A stretch of 64,000 nucleotides of DNA, from NCBI RefSeq assembly GCF_029338275.1, contig NZ_CP119790.1, positions 186,001-250,000 on the forward strand. The letters run 5' to 3'. The notes under the pieces were generated by a model. That model made no database searches, was not told the origin of the DNA, and saw only the letters and a list, made by a program, of their open reading frames with translations. The position numbers and the translations under genes were made by a program. The stretch is from Haloarcula ordinaria (GTDB lineage Archaea > Halobacteriota > Halobacteria > Halobacteriales > Haloarculaceae). Each line of letters begins with the position of its first letter. The stretch's first letter is position 1. This document shows positions 50,892 to 59,987 of the stretch, piece by piece.

Positions 50892-52004
50892 TCACTCCGC
50901 TGCACAGTTGTTGGGACCCAGTTCAAGCTCGGCCAGTTCGTCGGCGGGAACTGATTCTTGCCCCACGTTCGTTCGCTTGACACGCTCGAAGTTCGGCGGA
51001 TGATCCGGGATATCTGACGCGAGTTCCTGGATGAACTCCTCGCGGTCGCGGCCGAGGTCCTCGTTCCGCTCTCGGACCTCGCTCAGCGTTGCGGTCACTG
51101 GCGGTTCCGGCGAACCTGGGTCGTGTGCCGGCAGCACGAGCGCGTCATCCGCTCGGTCCTGAAGTCGCTGGAGGCTCTCGTAGAGCGTCGCGGCGTTCTG
51201 CTCAACGTTGGAATCTTCAATTCCGGCTTCGACGCCAAGTTCGACGCGGCCTACGCTCTCGTGGAAGAGCGTGTCGCCCGTAATCAGTGCCGACCCCTCG
51301 ATATCGAACGAGACGCTTCCTTCGCTGTGTCCCGGCGTGTGGATGACCTCGATATCGAGGCTGCCGACCGCTACAGTCCGTCCATCCTCAATGGGCGTTG
51401 CACCGATGGCAAGTGCGTCCTTCGGGTGGAGGTAGTAGGGAACGCCGTGACGATCGGCCAGTTCTGCAGCGCCGGAAACGTGGTCGGCGTGGGCGTGCGT
51501 GTCGAAGACACCGACGAGTTTGGCGTCGTACTCGTCGAGAATTCCCTCGTATTCCTCGAGGTAGTGCGACGGGTCGAAGACGGCGGCTTTACCGTCCGAA
51601 ATAAGCACGTGTGAGAGACAGCCTTTCCCTGGTCGTGCGATCTGGACGAGCGTTCCATCGAGGTCGACAGAGACCGACGCATGGCGGTGAACGCGACTCC
51701 ATCCGTTCATTCCGTCTTCGAGCGTTTCCGCGTTATAGTTCATCTCTTGGAGGACTTCCGTTGCCGTCTCCGCGGCGAGTCCTGCACCACAGACCGTAAC
51801 GATCTCTTTCGCTTCTGGGAGGTCCGAAAGAGCGGCCTTGGCTTCGTCAGGGTCGCCAGCCAGTTCGTCGTAGACGTCGACGTTGACGCTACCCGGAACG
51901 TGCCAGTCATCGAACTCTCCTTGGTGGCGAATATCGACTACGAGCAGGTTGTTTTCGCTGTCCTGCAGTCGTTCACCGAGTTCCTCGGGGGAAATATCCG
52001 ACAT
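50892..52004 (-). CDS. Rhodanese / metallo-beta-lactamase fusion (persulfide dioxygenase-like)
   Basis: 370 residues from ATG 52004. An N-terminal rhodanese domain (about 1-105) with the active-site Cys in IVTVCGAGLAAETATEV precedes an MBL domain with DTHAHADHVSGAAELADRHG (HxHxDH) and HTPGHSEGSVSFDIEGSALI, plus VLPAHDPGSP. This is the layout of persulfide dioxygenase-rhodanese systems, here with rhodanese first. It likely handles glutathione-like persulfides or sulfane sulfur. Confidence 0.9.
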   Translation of the reverse strand: MSDISPEELGERLQDSENNLLVVDIRHQGEFDDWHVPGSVNVDVYDELAGDPDEAKAALSDLPEAKEIVTVCGAGLAAETATEVLQEMNYNAETLEDGMNGWSRVHRHASVSVDLDGTLVQIARPGKGCLSHVLISDGKAAVFDPSHYLEEYEGILDEYDAKLVGVFDTHAHADHVSGAAELADRHGVPYYLHPKDALAIGATPIEDGRTVAVGSLDIEVIHTPGHSEGSVSFDIEGSALITGDTLFHESVGRVELGVEAGIEDSNVEQNAATLYESLQRLQDRADDALVLPAHDPGSPEPPVTATLSEVRERNEDLGRDREEFIQELASDIPDHPPNFERVKRTNVGQESVPADELAELELGPNNCAAE

Positions 52005-52043
52005 CAGTGGTATTCGGTATGAGTAGTAGTAGAATATAGGCAC

Positions 52044-52061
52044 TGCCGGACATGACCGGCA
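52044..52061. promoter_or_regulatory. Palindromic operator between divergent genes
   Basis: TGCCGG (52044-52049) ACATGA CCGGCA (52056-52061), an 18-bp near-perfect palindrome between the rhodanese/MBL start (52004) and the bat-type regulator (52093). The regulator probably binds here. Confidence 0.6.
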
Positions 52062-52092
52062 CTGTTAATTATGTACAGACGAATGTGTCTCT

Positions 52093-52827
52093 ATGAGTCT
52101 CTACGAGGCCTCGTTCCGGGTTAAACACGAGTGTCCGTATCGAGAGATATCCGAGCGGTATCCGGATCTCACGATTCGTGAGTGGTATCTGGACGACTGC
52201 CAGGTAATCGAAATCACAGCGCCGGGGACTCCGACTGACGATCTCCTCGATGAGATCGACCGCTTAGGAACAATTCTTCACGAGTCAATCGACGATACTG
52301 GCCTCCACGTCGTCACACAATCGTGCCTCTGCTCACTAGAGGATTCTATCATCGAACGGTTCGAGACACACAATTGCCTGTACCAGCCACCGACGATTCA
52401 TCGTCAGGGCTGGGAGCACTACTCCGTGATTGCCTTCGATGAGAGTGATATTAGAACTCTCCTTCCCGAGTTGGAAGCTGACCGCGATATCGAAATTCTC
52501 TCGAAGACGGCGATCACTGAACAACGAATCCCACACAGTATGCTGGCCCCGGTCGACCAGTTGTTCGAAGACGTGACCGAACGACAGATGGCGGCACTTC
52601 GGTTGGCGTTGGAGAGTGGCTACTACGAACAGCCCCGGAAGACGTCACTCCGTGACCTGGCCGACCAGACGGCCGTCGCTCGCTCGACGTACGAAGAACA
52701 CCTCCGGAAAGCGGAGAACAAACTTCTCACGAACGCGGGACAGTTCCTGCGACTGGTTACAGCGACATCGACAGCAGACCCATTAGAGGTCGAAAAGACT
52801 CGCCAAGCTGAGCAGGCAGCCGACTAA
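52093..52827 (+). CDS. Bat-type HTH-10 transcriptional regulator
   Basis: 244 residues. The N-terminal part (about 1-150) is a sensory domain with Cys residues in FRVKHECPYREISERYPDLT, the CQVIEI segment and SCLCSLED; the C-terminal HTH-10 domain (about 165-225) reads VTERQMAALRLALESGYYEQ, then TSLRDLADQTAVARSTYEEH. Cys residues near the start hint at a thiol or redox sensor. It is divergent from a persulfide-handling operon, which it probably controls. Confidence 0.88.
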   Translation: MSLYEASFRVKHECPYREISERYPDLTIREWYLDDCQVIEITAPGTPTDDLLDEIDRLGTILHESIDDTGLHVVTQSCLCSLEDSIIERFETHNCLYQPPTIHRQGWEHYSVIAFDESDIRTLLPELEADRDIEILSKTAITEQRIPHSMLAPVDQLFEDVTERQMAALRLALESGYYEQPRKTSLRDLADQTAVARSTYEEHLRKAENKLLTNAGQFLRLVTATSTADPLEVEKTRQAEQAAD

Positions 52828-52952
52828 CTGCCCCTCTTCACGATGGACGGTGCTCCGGTTAGCTGATTGTGAGTCCTTAAAAAGGTATCTTGCGCCCAGA
52901 AATCGGTGTCCGCGAAAAAGAACCCTTCCTGACGTGAGCAGAAGGGGACATC

Positions 52953-55211
52953 TCAGTCTGCAGTTTGAGCGTCAGTAGGTGGTGATACTTCTGGGAGGTT
53001 TGGGAACGACAGATCGACGCGCCGGAGCAATTGCGCGTTGATCGCGACGATGACGGTACTTAGCGACATCAGGAGTGCGCCCACTGCAGGTGACAGCAGA
53101 ATCCCAATCGGTGCAAGGACGCCGGCTGCCAGCGGGATGGCGAAGACGTTGTAGCCAGCGGCCCAAACGATGTTCTCCTGCATCTTCCGGTAACTCGCCT
53201 TGCTCAGTTTCACGAGGCGGACCACGTCCATCGGGTTGTTCTGGACGAGGATGACGTCTGCGGACTGGACGGCGACGTCCGTCCCGCTACCGATGGCGAT
53301 ACCGACGTCCGCCCGCGTCAGCGCCGGCGCGTCGTTGACGCCGTCGCCGACCATCGCGACGAGTTTGCCCTGGTCCTGGAGTTCCTGAACCTTCTCGTCC
53401 TTATCCTCGGGCAGCACCTCAGCGAACACCGTGTCGATGCCCAGCTCATCGGCCACCGAGTCGGCCACGTCTTGGGAATCGCCAGTCAGCATCGCCACTT
53501 CGATGCCGAGTTCGTGGAGCGCGTCGACGACCCGGTAACTCTCCTCGCGGATCACGTCCGCCATCGCGAACGCGGCGATCAGTTCACCCTCACGAACCAA
53601 GTACACGACCGTCTGTGCGTTCTCACCGGCCTCTTTGGCAAAGGTCTGGAGCGTACCCGGAACGTCACTGTCGAGGTGATTCAGGAGGTTCGGGCCGCCG
53701 ACGTATATCTCGTCATCGTCGACCATCGCCCGGACGCCCCGCCCTTTCATCGCCTCGAAGTCATCAGCATCGGGCGCGTCGATCCCCCGCTCGTCGGCCG
53801 CATGCCGGATCGCCCGCGCAATCATGTGTTCCGAGTCGCTTTCGACGGCGGCGGCCAGCGCCAGGGCGTCGTCCTCGTCGACGCCGTCGGTGGTCTCCAT
53901 CCCGACCACGCCGTGTTCGCCTTCGGTGAGTGTCCCGGTCTTGTCGAAGATGATTGCGTCGAGGTTCCGGGCTTCCTCCATGGCAATCCGGTCTCGGACG
54001 AGCATACCATTCCGGGCTGCAAGCGACGTGCTGATCGCGACGACGAGCGGGATAGCGAGCCCGAGTGCGTGTGGGCACGCGATGACCAGAACGGTCACGA
54101 CACGCTCGATTACCGTCGCATCGAACGAGATCGCGACCGTCCACGCAATCGCGGTCACGACTGCCGCCGCAACGGCGACGTAGAACAGCCAGCCCGCGGC
54201 GCGATCGGCGAGGACCTGCGTCTTCGACTTACTCTCCTGGGCCTCTTCAACCAGGCGCATGATGCCTGCCAGCGTCGTCTCGTCGCCCGTGGCGCCGATC
54301 CGAACGCGGAGACTTCCGTCGCCGTTGACCGTGCCGCCGATGACCTCGTCGCCAGGTTCTTTCGAGACGGGTCTAGACTCGCCGGTGATCATCGACTCGT
54401 TCACGTCGGAGTCACCGTCCTCAACGACGCCGTCGGACGGGACACTTGCGCCGGGGCGCACAAGGACAAGGTCACCCTCCGACAGCTCGCTCACCGGCAC
54501 CTCCTCGGTATCCCCACTTTCAGTGATCCGCTCTGCCGTGTCGGGCATGAGCTTCGCCAGCTCGTCGAGGGCGCTCGAAGCTCGGCGTACGGAGCGCATC
54601 TCGATCCAGTGGCCCAATAGCATGATGTCGATCAGCGTCACCAACTCCCAGAAGAACGCCGACTGCGTGGGGAAGACGACGCTCGCGAGGCTGTAGATGA
54701 ACGCGACGGTGATCGCCATCGAGATGAGCGTCATCATCCCGGGCGAGCGATCCTCTAGTTCCGGAGCGGCCATCCGGAGGAACGGGACGCCACCATAGGC
54801 GAAGACGATTACCGCGAAGACGGGGTTGATCCACTCGCTGCCCGGGAACGCCGGCACCGTAAATCCAAGCCACCCCTGAAGGGTTTCGCTGTACAGAAGG
54901 ACCGGGATTGAGAGAAGCATCGAGACGAAGAAACGCCGACGGAACATCTGCTCGTGCCCCTCGTGCATTCCGCCGTGGCCGTCGTGACCGTCTCCGTGAC
55001 CGTCCGCTCCGTTCCCCATCTCGTGCTCGGTTCGTTCGTGGATCTCCTCTTCGACTTTTTCGGCGTCTTCCCCTTCCTCCTCGAGTATTCCCTGTTCGAC
55101 CCGGTCGACCTCCCGGTCGTCGGCTATCTCATTCGGTTCGTCACTCGCGCCGTGGTCGGAGTGATCGTGATGGGTGTGATCGCCGTCGTCTGAATGTTTG
55201 TGGTCGTCCAT
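52953..55211 (-). CDS. Copper-transporting P1B-type ATPase (CopB type)
   Basis: 752 residues. A His/Asp-rich N-terminus ([20 protein letters not shown], then [20 protein letters not shown]) replaces HMA domains. Then follow the actuator [17 protein letters not shown], the membrane metal motif CPH in [20 protein letters not shown] (CPC in CopA, CPH in CopB), phosphorylation [15 protein letters not shown] and the hinge [20 protein letters not shown] enzymes export Cu(II) or Ag(I). The gene neighbours a CopZ-like chaperone. Confidence 0.95.
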   Translation of the reverse strand: MDDHKHSDDGDHTHHDHSDHGASDEPNEIADDREVDRVEQGILEEEGEDAEKVEEEIHERTEHEMGNGADGHGDGHDGHGGMHEGHEQMFRRRFFVSMLLSIPVLLYSETLQGWLGFTVPAFPGSEWINPVFAVIVFAYGGVPFLRMAAPELEDRSPGMMTLISMAITVAFIYSLASVVFPTQSAFFWELVTLIDIMLLGHWIEMRSVRRASSALDELAKLMPDTAERITESGDTEEVPVSELSEGDLVLVRPGASVPSDGVVEDGDSDVNESMITGESRPVSKEPGDEVIGGTVNGDGSLRVRIGATGDETTLAGIMRLVEEAQESKSKTQVLADRAAGWLFYVAVAAAVVTAIAWTVAISFDATVIERVVTVLVIACPHALGLAIPLVVAISTSLAARNGMLVRDRIAMEEARNLDAIIFDKTGTLTEGEHGVVGMETTDGVDEDDALALAAAVESDSEHMIARAIRHAADERGIDAPDADDFEAMKGRGVRAMVDDDEIYVGGPNLLNHLDSDVPGTLQTFAKEAGENAQTVVYLVREGELIAAFAMADVIREESYRVVDALHELGIEVAMLTGDSQDVADSVADELGIDTVFAEVLPEDKDEKVQELQDQGKLVAMVGDGVNDAPALTRADVGIAIGSGTDVAVQSADVILVQNNPMDVVRLVKLSKASYRKMQENIVWAAGYNVFAIPLAAGVLAPIGILLSPAVGALLMSLSTVIVAINAQLLRRVDLSFPNLPEVSPPTDAQTAD

Positions 55212-55297
55212 AGCTCATCGGTGTCTCTGAGAGTACGCGCCGGATAGTGATGGATGTAGGGGACAGGGAGTCAGGTGTGACGTGTGACGACAGTGCT

Positions 55298-55495
55298 TCA
55301 AGCGTGTGCCGTGTATCCAGCGTCTTCGACGGCTTGAACGAGTGCTGTGGTGTCAGCGTCACCATCGACGCTCGCCTGTTCGGCCTCTCGATCGGCAGTC
55401 GCGTCGGTCACGCCGCTTACGTCTCGTAGCGCTTCTTCTACTGTCTGCTCACAGTGGCCGCAGGTCATTCCCTCGACGGTGATGGTAGTTAACAT
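55298..55495 (-). CDS. Heavy-metal-associated (CopZ-like) chaperone
   Basis: 65 residues from ATG 55495: MLTTITVEGMTCGHCEQTVE, with the metal-binding MTCGHC, then VSGVTDATADREAEQASVDG. This is a single HMA domain that would carry copper to the ATPase, which starts 86 bases away on the same strand. Divergent from the SHOCT gene at 55569. Confidence 0.92.
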   Translation of the reverse strand: MLTTITVEGMTCGHCEQTVEEALRDVSGVTDATADREAEQASVDGDADTTALVQAVEDAGYTAHA

Positions 55496-55568
55496 ACACG
55501 AATACATACGCTCCCCTGTCTTATGCGGATTTTCCCTTTGAACTAGTGGGTCGTGGGCACCCCAAAAC

Positions 55569-55904
55569 TTGGAAACTAAGCGTGTCCTGCCTAGATGTTT
55601 TAGTCATTCGTCGCTGTTTGTCGCGGCGACTCGAACGGCTGCTGCCCATGGTGGTGGGAGCTACGGCGGCGGCATGATGGGCGGCGGCTGGGGTCTCTTC
55701 GGCGGAGCGATGGGGCTCTGGGGACTCCTCTGGATGGCCCTCATCATCGGTTTGCCTATCTACATCGGCTATGCGCTCCTCAACCGAAGTTCCGACGAGA
55801 ACGATGCGCAGTCGCTGTCGGTTCTCCGTGAGCGCTACGCCCGTGGTGAGCTCTCAGACGATGAATTCGATCGACGGCGAAAACAGCTCGAACGTACCGG
55901 ATGA
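55569..55904 (+). CDS. SHOCT-tailed membrane protein 1
   Basis: Up to 111 residues. Its Ala/His-rich start has the look of a cleaved signal sequence; a Gly/Met-rich stretch (GGGMMGGGWGLFGGAMG), one helix (LWMALIIGLPIYIGYALLN) and a C-terminal SHOCT motif, VLRERYARGELSDDEFDRRR. The start is uncertain: TTG 55569 is the only in-frame choice here. The same architecture occurs three more times within 4 kb. SHOCT domains often act as oligomerisation tails; Met/Gly runs can bind copper. Confidence 0.75.
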   Translation: METKRVLPRCFSHSSLFVAATRTAAAHGGGSYGGGMMGGGWGLFGGAMGLWGLLWMALIIGLPIYIGYALLNRSSDENDAQSLSVLRERYARGELSDDEFDRRRKQLERTG

Positions 55905-55999
55905 CCGGATCCGTTACTGTTCCAGCCGATACATCTCACTCCCAACGCCCGCCGTTGCGGCACCCAACCGTTAACCCCGTGGACGGGATATGATATTCC

Positions 56000-56416
56000 A
56001 TGGAATACACAATACAGACTTCAGTCACCGGCGAGTTCGACGATGTCGTCGACACGACGATTGCTGCGCTGGAAGACGAAGGATTCGGAGTCCTCTGTGA
56101 CATCGACATCCAAGCGACGCTCAAGGAAAAACTCGGCGAAGAGTTCCGTCAGTACCGCATTCTCGGTGCATGCAATCCCCCACTGGCATACGAGGGACTG
56201 ACCGAAGAAATTGAACTCGGCGCACTCCTCCCGTGTAACGTCATCGTCTACGAAACCGACGACGGCGAGGTCATGGTGAGTGCCGTCGATCCGCAGCAAT
56301 TAGTTGGCATCGCAGACAACGACGCGCTCGATTCAATCGCGACAGAGGTCAACGAGCGTTTCGAGCGTGTTCTCTCGGCCGTCACCGACGAACTAGGCTC
56401 CAAGTCGGAGGCCTGA
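56000..56416 (+). CDS. DUF302 family protein
   Basis: 138 residues. IQTSVTGEFDDVVDTTIAAL followed by FGVLCDIDIQATLKEKLGEE, then YRILGACNPPLAYEGLTEE and LPCNVIVYETDDGEV is the DUF302 layout. The role is unknown; the family occurs near copper and redox genes in archaea and bacteria. It is followed by a SHOCT gene 5 bases on. Confidence 0.92.
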   Translation: MEYTIQTSVTGEFDDVVDTTIAALEDEGFGVLCDIDIQATLKEKLGEEFRQYRILGACNPPLAYEGLTEEIELGALLPCNVIVYETDDGEVMVSAVDPQQLVGIADNDALDSIATEVNERFERVLSAVTDELGSKSEA

Positions 56417-56421
56417 TCTCG

Positions 56422-56775
56422 ATGTCTTCATCGAACCAGCTCGACACCACGACTATCGTGCTCCTGATCCTGGGAGCGATCATCTTGCTCCCGTTGCTCA
56501 CAATGGGAATGGGATTCGGCGGGATGATGGGGTACGGCGGGATGATGCGTCAGTATGGCGGTACTGGTGGGTGGTAGCCGTTCATCGGGATGCTCGTCCC
56601 GCTGATCTTCCTCCTCATCCTCCTCGGCGGTGGCTACCTCGTCTTCCGGCGCATGAACGAAGCGCAGACGTCTCGAAATCCCGCGATGGAGGAACTCCGC
56701 ACGGCATACGCTCGTGGTGACCTCACTGACGAAGAGTTCGAAGCCCGCCACGAGAGACTCGAACGGTCGGAGTAA
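56422..56775 (+). pseudogene. SHOCT-tailed membrane protein 2, interrupted by in-frame TAG
   Basis: From ATG 56422 the frame reads one helix (TIVLLILGAIILLPLLTMGM), then Gly/Met repeats (GFGGMMGYGGMMRQYGG) to TGG at 56572 and TAG at 56575, and continues in the same frame with a second helix (LVPLIFLLILLGGGYLVFRR) and SHOCT (LRTAYARGDLTDEEFEARHE). One TGG-to-TAG change would give the usual Trp. A start at ATG 56590 could still make a shorter SHOCT protein. Confidence 0.75.
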
Positions 56776-56899
56776 TCGTCTCGACCACCAACTCCCGCGT
56801 TACCCACGTCCGCTTCCCTTGGATTCTGAAATCTGTGACCCTCACAGCTTTCGGATGTGAACAGAAATGTGCTAAAGTCACAAGACCATACTAGCTACT

Positions 56900-57208
56900 A
56901 TGACGGAAGTAATCCTGTTCACACAGGAGACGTGCGGGGCGTGCGCAACGCAACGAGAGAAAAACGACGGCATCGAAGATGCGTATCCGGATGTCGAATT
57001 TCGCGAGGTCGACAACCAGACTGATCTGGAGACGGCCGAGGAGTACGGCGTCCGAAAGACGCCAACGACGCTCGTGTATGCGAACGGGGAGCGGACTGAC
57101 GAGTTCATCGGCATCGTTGACCGGGACGAACTGGAGGCGGCTATCGAACGTGCAGACCAGCAATCGATCGGACTCACGCAACGGCTCGCTAGCATCATCC
57201 GCAGTTAA
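56900..57208 (+). CDS. Thioredoxin-like protein with CxxC
   Basis: 102 residues of thioredoxin fold: VILFTQETCGACATQREKND (active site CGAC), EFREVDNQTDLETAEEYGV, then RKTPTTLVYANGE with the cis-Pro (TPT) and a closing strand. It likely reduces or forms disulfides in the copper/redox cluster and lies 20 bases before the halocyanin gene. Confidence 0.9.
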   Translation: MTEVILFTQETCGACATQREKNDGIEDAYPDVEFREVDNQTDLETAEEYGVRKTPTTLVYANGERTDEFIGIVDRDELEAAIERADQQSIGLTQRLASIIRS

Positions 57209-57227
57209 CAGCAGTCAAACAACAACA

Positions 57228-57983
57228 ATGACAGACTACAGTAGACGCCAGTTCCTAGGAGCACTCGGTGCCGGCACAGTCGCAAGTGCGGGACTCACCC
57301 GGCCAGTTGCTGCACAGGAAACGCCCGTCGTCGAGATGGGGAACAACTACTTCGACCCGATCGGGCTCCACGTCGAACCCGGCACGACCGTTCGCTTCGA
57401 GCTAGCGGCCGGGGCCCACTCGGCGACCGCTTACGAGAACCGGATTCCGGCCGACGCCAGCGCATTCGACAGCGGGACCATCTCGTCGGGATCCTTCGAG
57501 TACACGTTCGAAGAGCCAGGCACGTACGACTACTACTGTATCCCACACAAGTCAATCGGAATGGTCGGTCGCATCGTTGTCGGCAACCCTGGCGGTCCAG
57601 CCGAAGAAAGTCCGATCCCGGACGGCAACGTGCCCGAGAGCGACGCGATCGTCGAACAGGGTGCAATAGCGTATGGGTCCAGCACCGGTGGTGGCGGGAA
57701 CTCTGGTGGCGGAATGATGGGTCCAGGGATGGGGTCTGGCCCAGGGATGATGAACGGCCGAAACGATGGCTGGTTCAGCGGGCTGCCGTTCGTCGGCGGG
57801 GTACTCGGAATGCTGGGGCTGGTTGCCGGACTACTCTACTGGGCACTGGGTCGAGATGGTGAACCTCCCGAGAGCGATGATTCCGCGATGGAAACCCTCC
57901 AACGCCGATACGCACGAGGCGAGATCGACGAAGCGGAGTTCCAACGACGCCGTGAGCGATTGGTGCAGAATCAAGAGAACTGA
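57228..57983 (+). CDS. Halocyanin-type cupredoxin fused to a SHOCT tail
   Basis: 251 residues from ATG 57228. A twin-arginine signal SRRQFLGALGAGTVASAG starts the protein. The cupredoxin domain (about 30-120) has type-1 copper ligands His64, Cys104, His107 and Met112 (YCIPHKSIGM). A Gly/Met stretch, one transmembrane helix (FVGGVLGMLGLVAGLLYWAL) and a C-terminal SHOCT motif (LQRRYARGEIDEAEFQRRRE) follow. So a blue-copper electron carrier is anchored at the membrane outer face with a cytosolic SHOCT tail. Confidence 0.92.
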   Translation: MTDYSRRQFLGALGAGTVASAGLTRPVAAQETPVVEMGNNYFDPIGLHVEPGTTVRFELAAGAHSATAYENRIPADASAFDSGTISSGSFEYTFEEPGTYDYYCIPHKSIGMVGRIVVGNPGGPAEESPIPDGNVPESDAIVEQGAIAYGSSTGGGGNSGGGMMGPGMGSGPGMMNGRNDGWFSGLPFVGGVLGMLGLVAGLLYWALGRDGEPPESDDSAMETLQRRYARGEIDEAEFQRRRERLVQNQEN

Positions 57984-58143
57984 AGCCTGTCTGGGTCTGC
58001 GCGTGTGGAAGTTCCGACGCTCGTCGAGCACAAGCCAGTCTCCAATCTCCATGTGGGACGATCCGTGCCGAAATCAGGTGTCAATAGCAGAGATGCATGG
58101 GCACAGCGATTTATCTCGATAGCCACCGTACGTTCTACGAACC

Positions 58144-58308
58144 ATGGTCCGCTGCTACATCTGTGAGTCACAGTGTACCAGCGACGACGAAGTGTTCGTC
58201 TCCGAGCACTGCGGGATCTCCTGTCACCGGCACTGTATGGAGGAATACGACACCGATGTCTGCCCGAAGTGTGTCGGCGAGCCGATGATCGGAGCGATAG
58301 AGTTCTAG
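58144..58308 (+). CDS. RING/treble-clef-like Cys-His miniprotein
   Basis: 54 residues, MVRCYICESQCTSDDEVFVS then HCGISCHRHCMEEY and VCPKCVG. The order C-x2-C, C, H-C, C-x2-H-x2-C, C-x2-C resembles RING or related cross-brace fingers of about 50 residues. It has a clear ATG and stop. It may bind zinc, or copper given the neighbourhood. Confidence 0.65.
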   Translation: MVRCYICESQCTSDDEVFVSEHCGISCHRHCMEEYDTDVCPKCVGEPMIGAIEF

Positions 58309-58407
58309 TAGCTCCGTCTCACGCCTACACCGCGGACAGCCCGGAGTCGAAGTATATGAATGGTCGACTGGCGAAATACGTTTTTGACCCGTGCCCGTAG
58401 CCCAGGT

Positions 58408-58629
58408 ATGTCTATGACCGTCGAACTCCCCGACGCCGACGAGACCTGTGCATACTGCGGGTCACGTATCTTCGACCACGACCCGATCTGTGTACGTGAC
58501 TGTAACGACGATTGTGGCTCATCAATGGACTTCTGTAACTATGCCTGTCTCTCGACCTATGTGGACGAAAACGACCTGACGACGGGCAACGCGTGCGAGT
58601 GGTCACCCGACGAAAACGACTGCTGCTGA
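58408..58629 (+). CDS. Cys-rich small protein
   Basis: 73 residues from ATG 58408 with about ten Cys: CAYCGSRIFDHDPICVRDC, then DDCGSSMDFCNYACLSTYV and a final CC. The arrangement suggests a metal-binding knuckle set. It sits in the copper island next to the RING-like gene and may store or deliver metal. Confidence 0.7.
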   Translation: MSMTVELPDADETCAYCGSRIFDHDPICVRDCNDDCGSSMDFCNYACLSTYVDENDLTTGNACEWSPDENDCC

Positions 58630-58915
58630 GTGGAATCATATGTTGAAGACACGACAGCGTGTCATAGAATACGTCTCACACCCTCTATGCAGTGATTCTA
58701 ATAGCTTCATCTCACCCCAGATTCAGAGAAACACCGCAATTCAGTTTCAATTCAGACTAGACCACGCGAAATGTTCCGGTTGAGAACTATTGTATGACAC
58801 GCTCGACACGAAGCAACGTATCGGCTGTCCACCAAGTCAGGAGACATTACTGGAGCAGTACTGGCGGCTGACCAACTTTATGGACGCAGTCGACGAACTT
58901 CCCTAGTGGTTCACT

Positions 58916-59284
58916 ATGTCCACAGAGCGCACGTCCGACGGCTTGCTCCGCATCGTCCTGATAGTCCTGGCGGTAATCGTCCTGTTCCCGCTGTTGATGA
59001 TGGTGTTCGCGATGCCGATGATGGGCATGATGGGCTGGTGGTGGGGCGGCGGGATGGCTGGCGGTCTCTCGCCGCTGTGGGGTATCGGGATGATGCTCGT
59101 CTGGCTCGTCGTCCTCGTCGGTATCGGTTATCTCCTCTATCGCGGCCTCGTCGGCGGTGTCGGGTCATCGCTGACCGGCGACAGGGCACTCGAGGAACTC
59201 CGAGTGGCGTACGCTCGCGGTGATCTCTCCGACGAGGAGTTTGAGGAACGCCGCGCGAAACTCAGCCGCGAGGAGTGGCAATAG
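58916..59284 (+). CDS. SHOCT-tailed membrane protein 3
   Basis: 122 residues: two helices (RIVLIVLAVIVLFPLLMMVF and MLVWLVVLVGIGYLLYRGLV) with the Met/Gly/Trp segment MMGMMGWWWGGGMAGG between them and a C-terminal SHOCT motif (LRVAYARGDLSDEEFEERRA). It is followed after 7 bases by the CuA-motif lipoprotein, so the two are likely co-expressed. Confidence 0.85.
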   Translation: MSTERTSDGLLRIVLIVLAVIVLFPLLMMVFAMPMMGMMGWWWGGGMAGGLSPLWGIGMMLVWLVVLVGIGYLLYRGLVGGVGSSLTGDRALEELRVAYARGDLSDEEFEERRAKLSREEWQ

Positions 59285-59291
59285 CACGATC

Positions 59292-59885
59292 ATGTCTCCA
59301 ACAGTACAGCGGCGGAAGTTCCTGACCGCGCTTGGAGCTGGCATCGCAGGTCTCTCTGGCTGCGTCGGAAATCTCCCTGGCAGTGGCGATGGCGTCGACA
59401 AGACGATCTACGTCGGAGCCTACCACTGGGGCTTCGTCATCGTCGACGAATCCGGCGAGGAACAGGAGCGTGTCAGCCTGCAACGGAACGATGTTCTTCG
59501 CGTCGTTTCGTTCAACACGCTCTCGAGTCAAGCCATACAATCCCTTCCATCGTCGATCCGCGAGGCACTCCCCGACCACGAGGCACTCGAAGAACGAAAT
59601 GAGGAGCGCATCCCATCTCCATCTAGCGGCGGCTTCCACGAACTGCTAGAGGAAGCGAACGAGCAGTATCCCGACCACAGCCTCGCGATCAGGCCGTCAG
59701 GACAGGTTCACATGGGTGGTGGAATGATGATGATGCACCCGGTCGCGCTCCCCCAGAACGCCACCAGACCCGTCGTTCGACAGTTAGGTGCGACGCGACG
59801 GGGCGACTACACACTGAGCTGTTTGACCTACTGCGGCTATGGGCACCCCTACATGGAAATCGACGGAGAGATTATCATCACTTGA
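59292..59885 (+). CDS. CuA-motif cupredoxin-like lipoprotein
   Basis: 197 residues with an RR-type export start (QRRKFLTALGAGIAG) and lipobox LSGC. The C-terminal motif CLTYCGYGHPYM (Cys177, Cys181, His185, Met188) matches the binuclear CuA site CxxxCGxxHxxM of cytochrome oxidase subunit II and nitrous oxide reductase. The upstream His of a CuA site is not pinned down (His45 or His149 are candidates). It may move electrons or store copper at the membrane surface. Confidence 0.8.
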   Translation: MSPTVQRRKFLTALGAGIAGLSGCVGNLPGSGDGVDKTIYVGAYHWGFVIVDESGEEQERVSLQRNDVLRVVSFNTLSSQAIQSLPSSIREALPDHEALEERNEERIPSPSSGGFHELLEEANEQYPDHSLAIRPSGQVHMGGGMMMMHPVALPQNATRPVVRQLGATRRGDYTLSCLTYCGYGHPYMEIDGEIIIT

Positions 59886-59987
59886 CACCCTCCTCGCGAC
59901 TCAACCTCGTGAATTACACCACCGTATCGCACACGAGGACTTTGTCTCTCAAGATATGAAGAATTGAGTTCGCTGAAATCAATCAAA

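Noticed and set aside
53472..54620. Long plus-strand frame opposite the copper ATPase
   Set aside because: It is the reverse-strand shadow of the ATPase gene, which shows every P-type motif.
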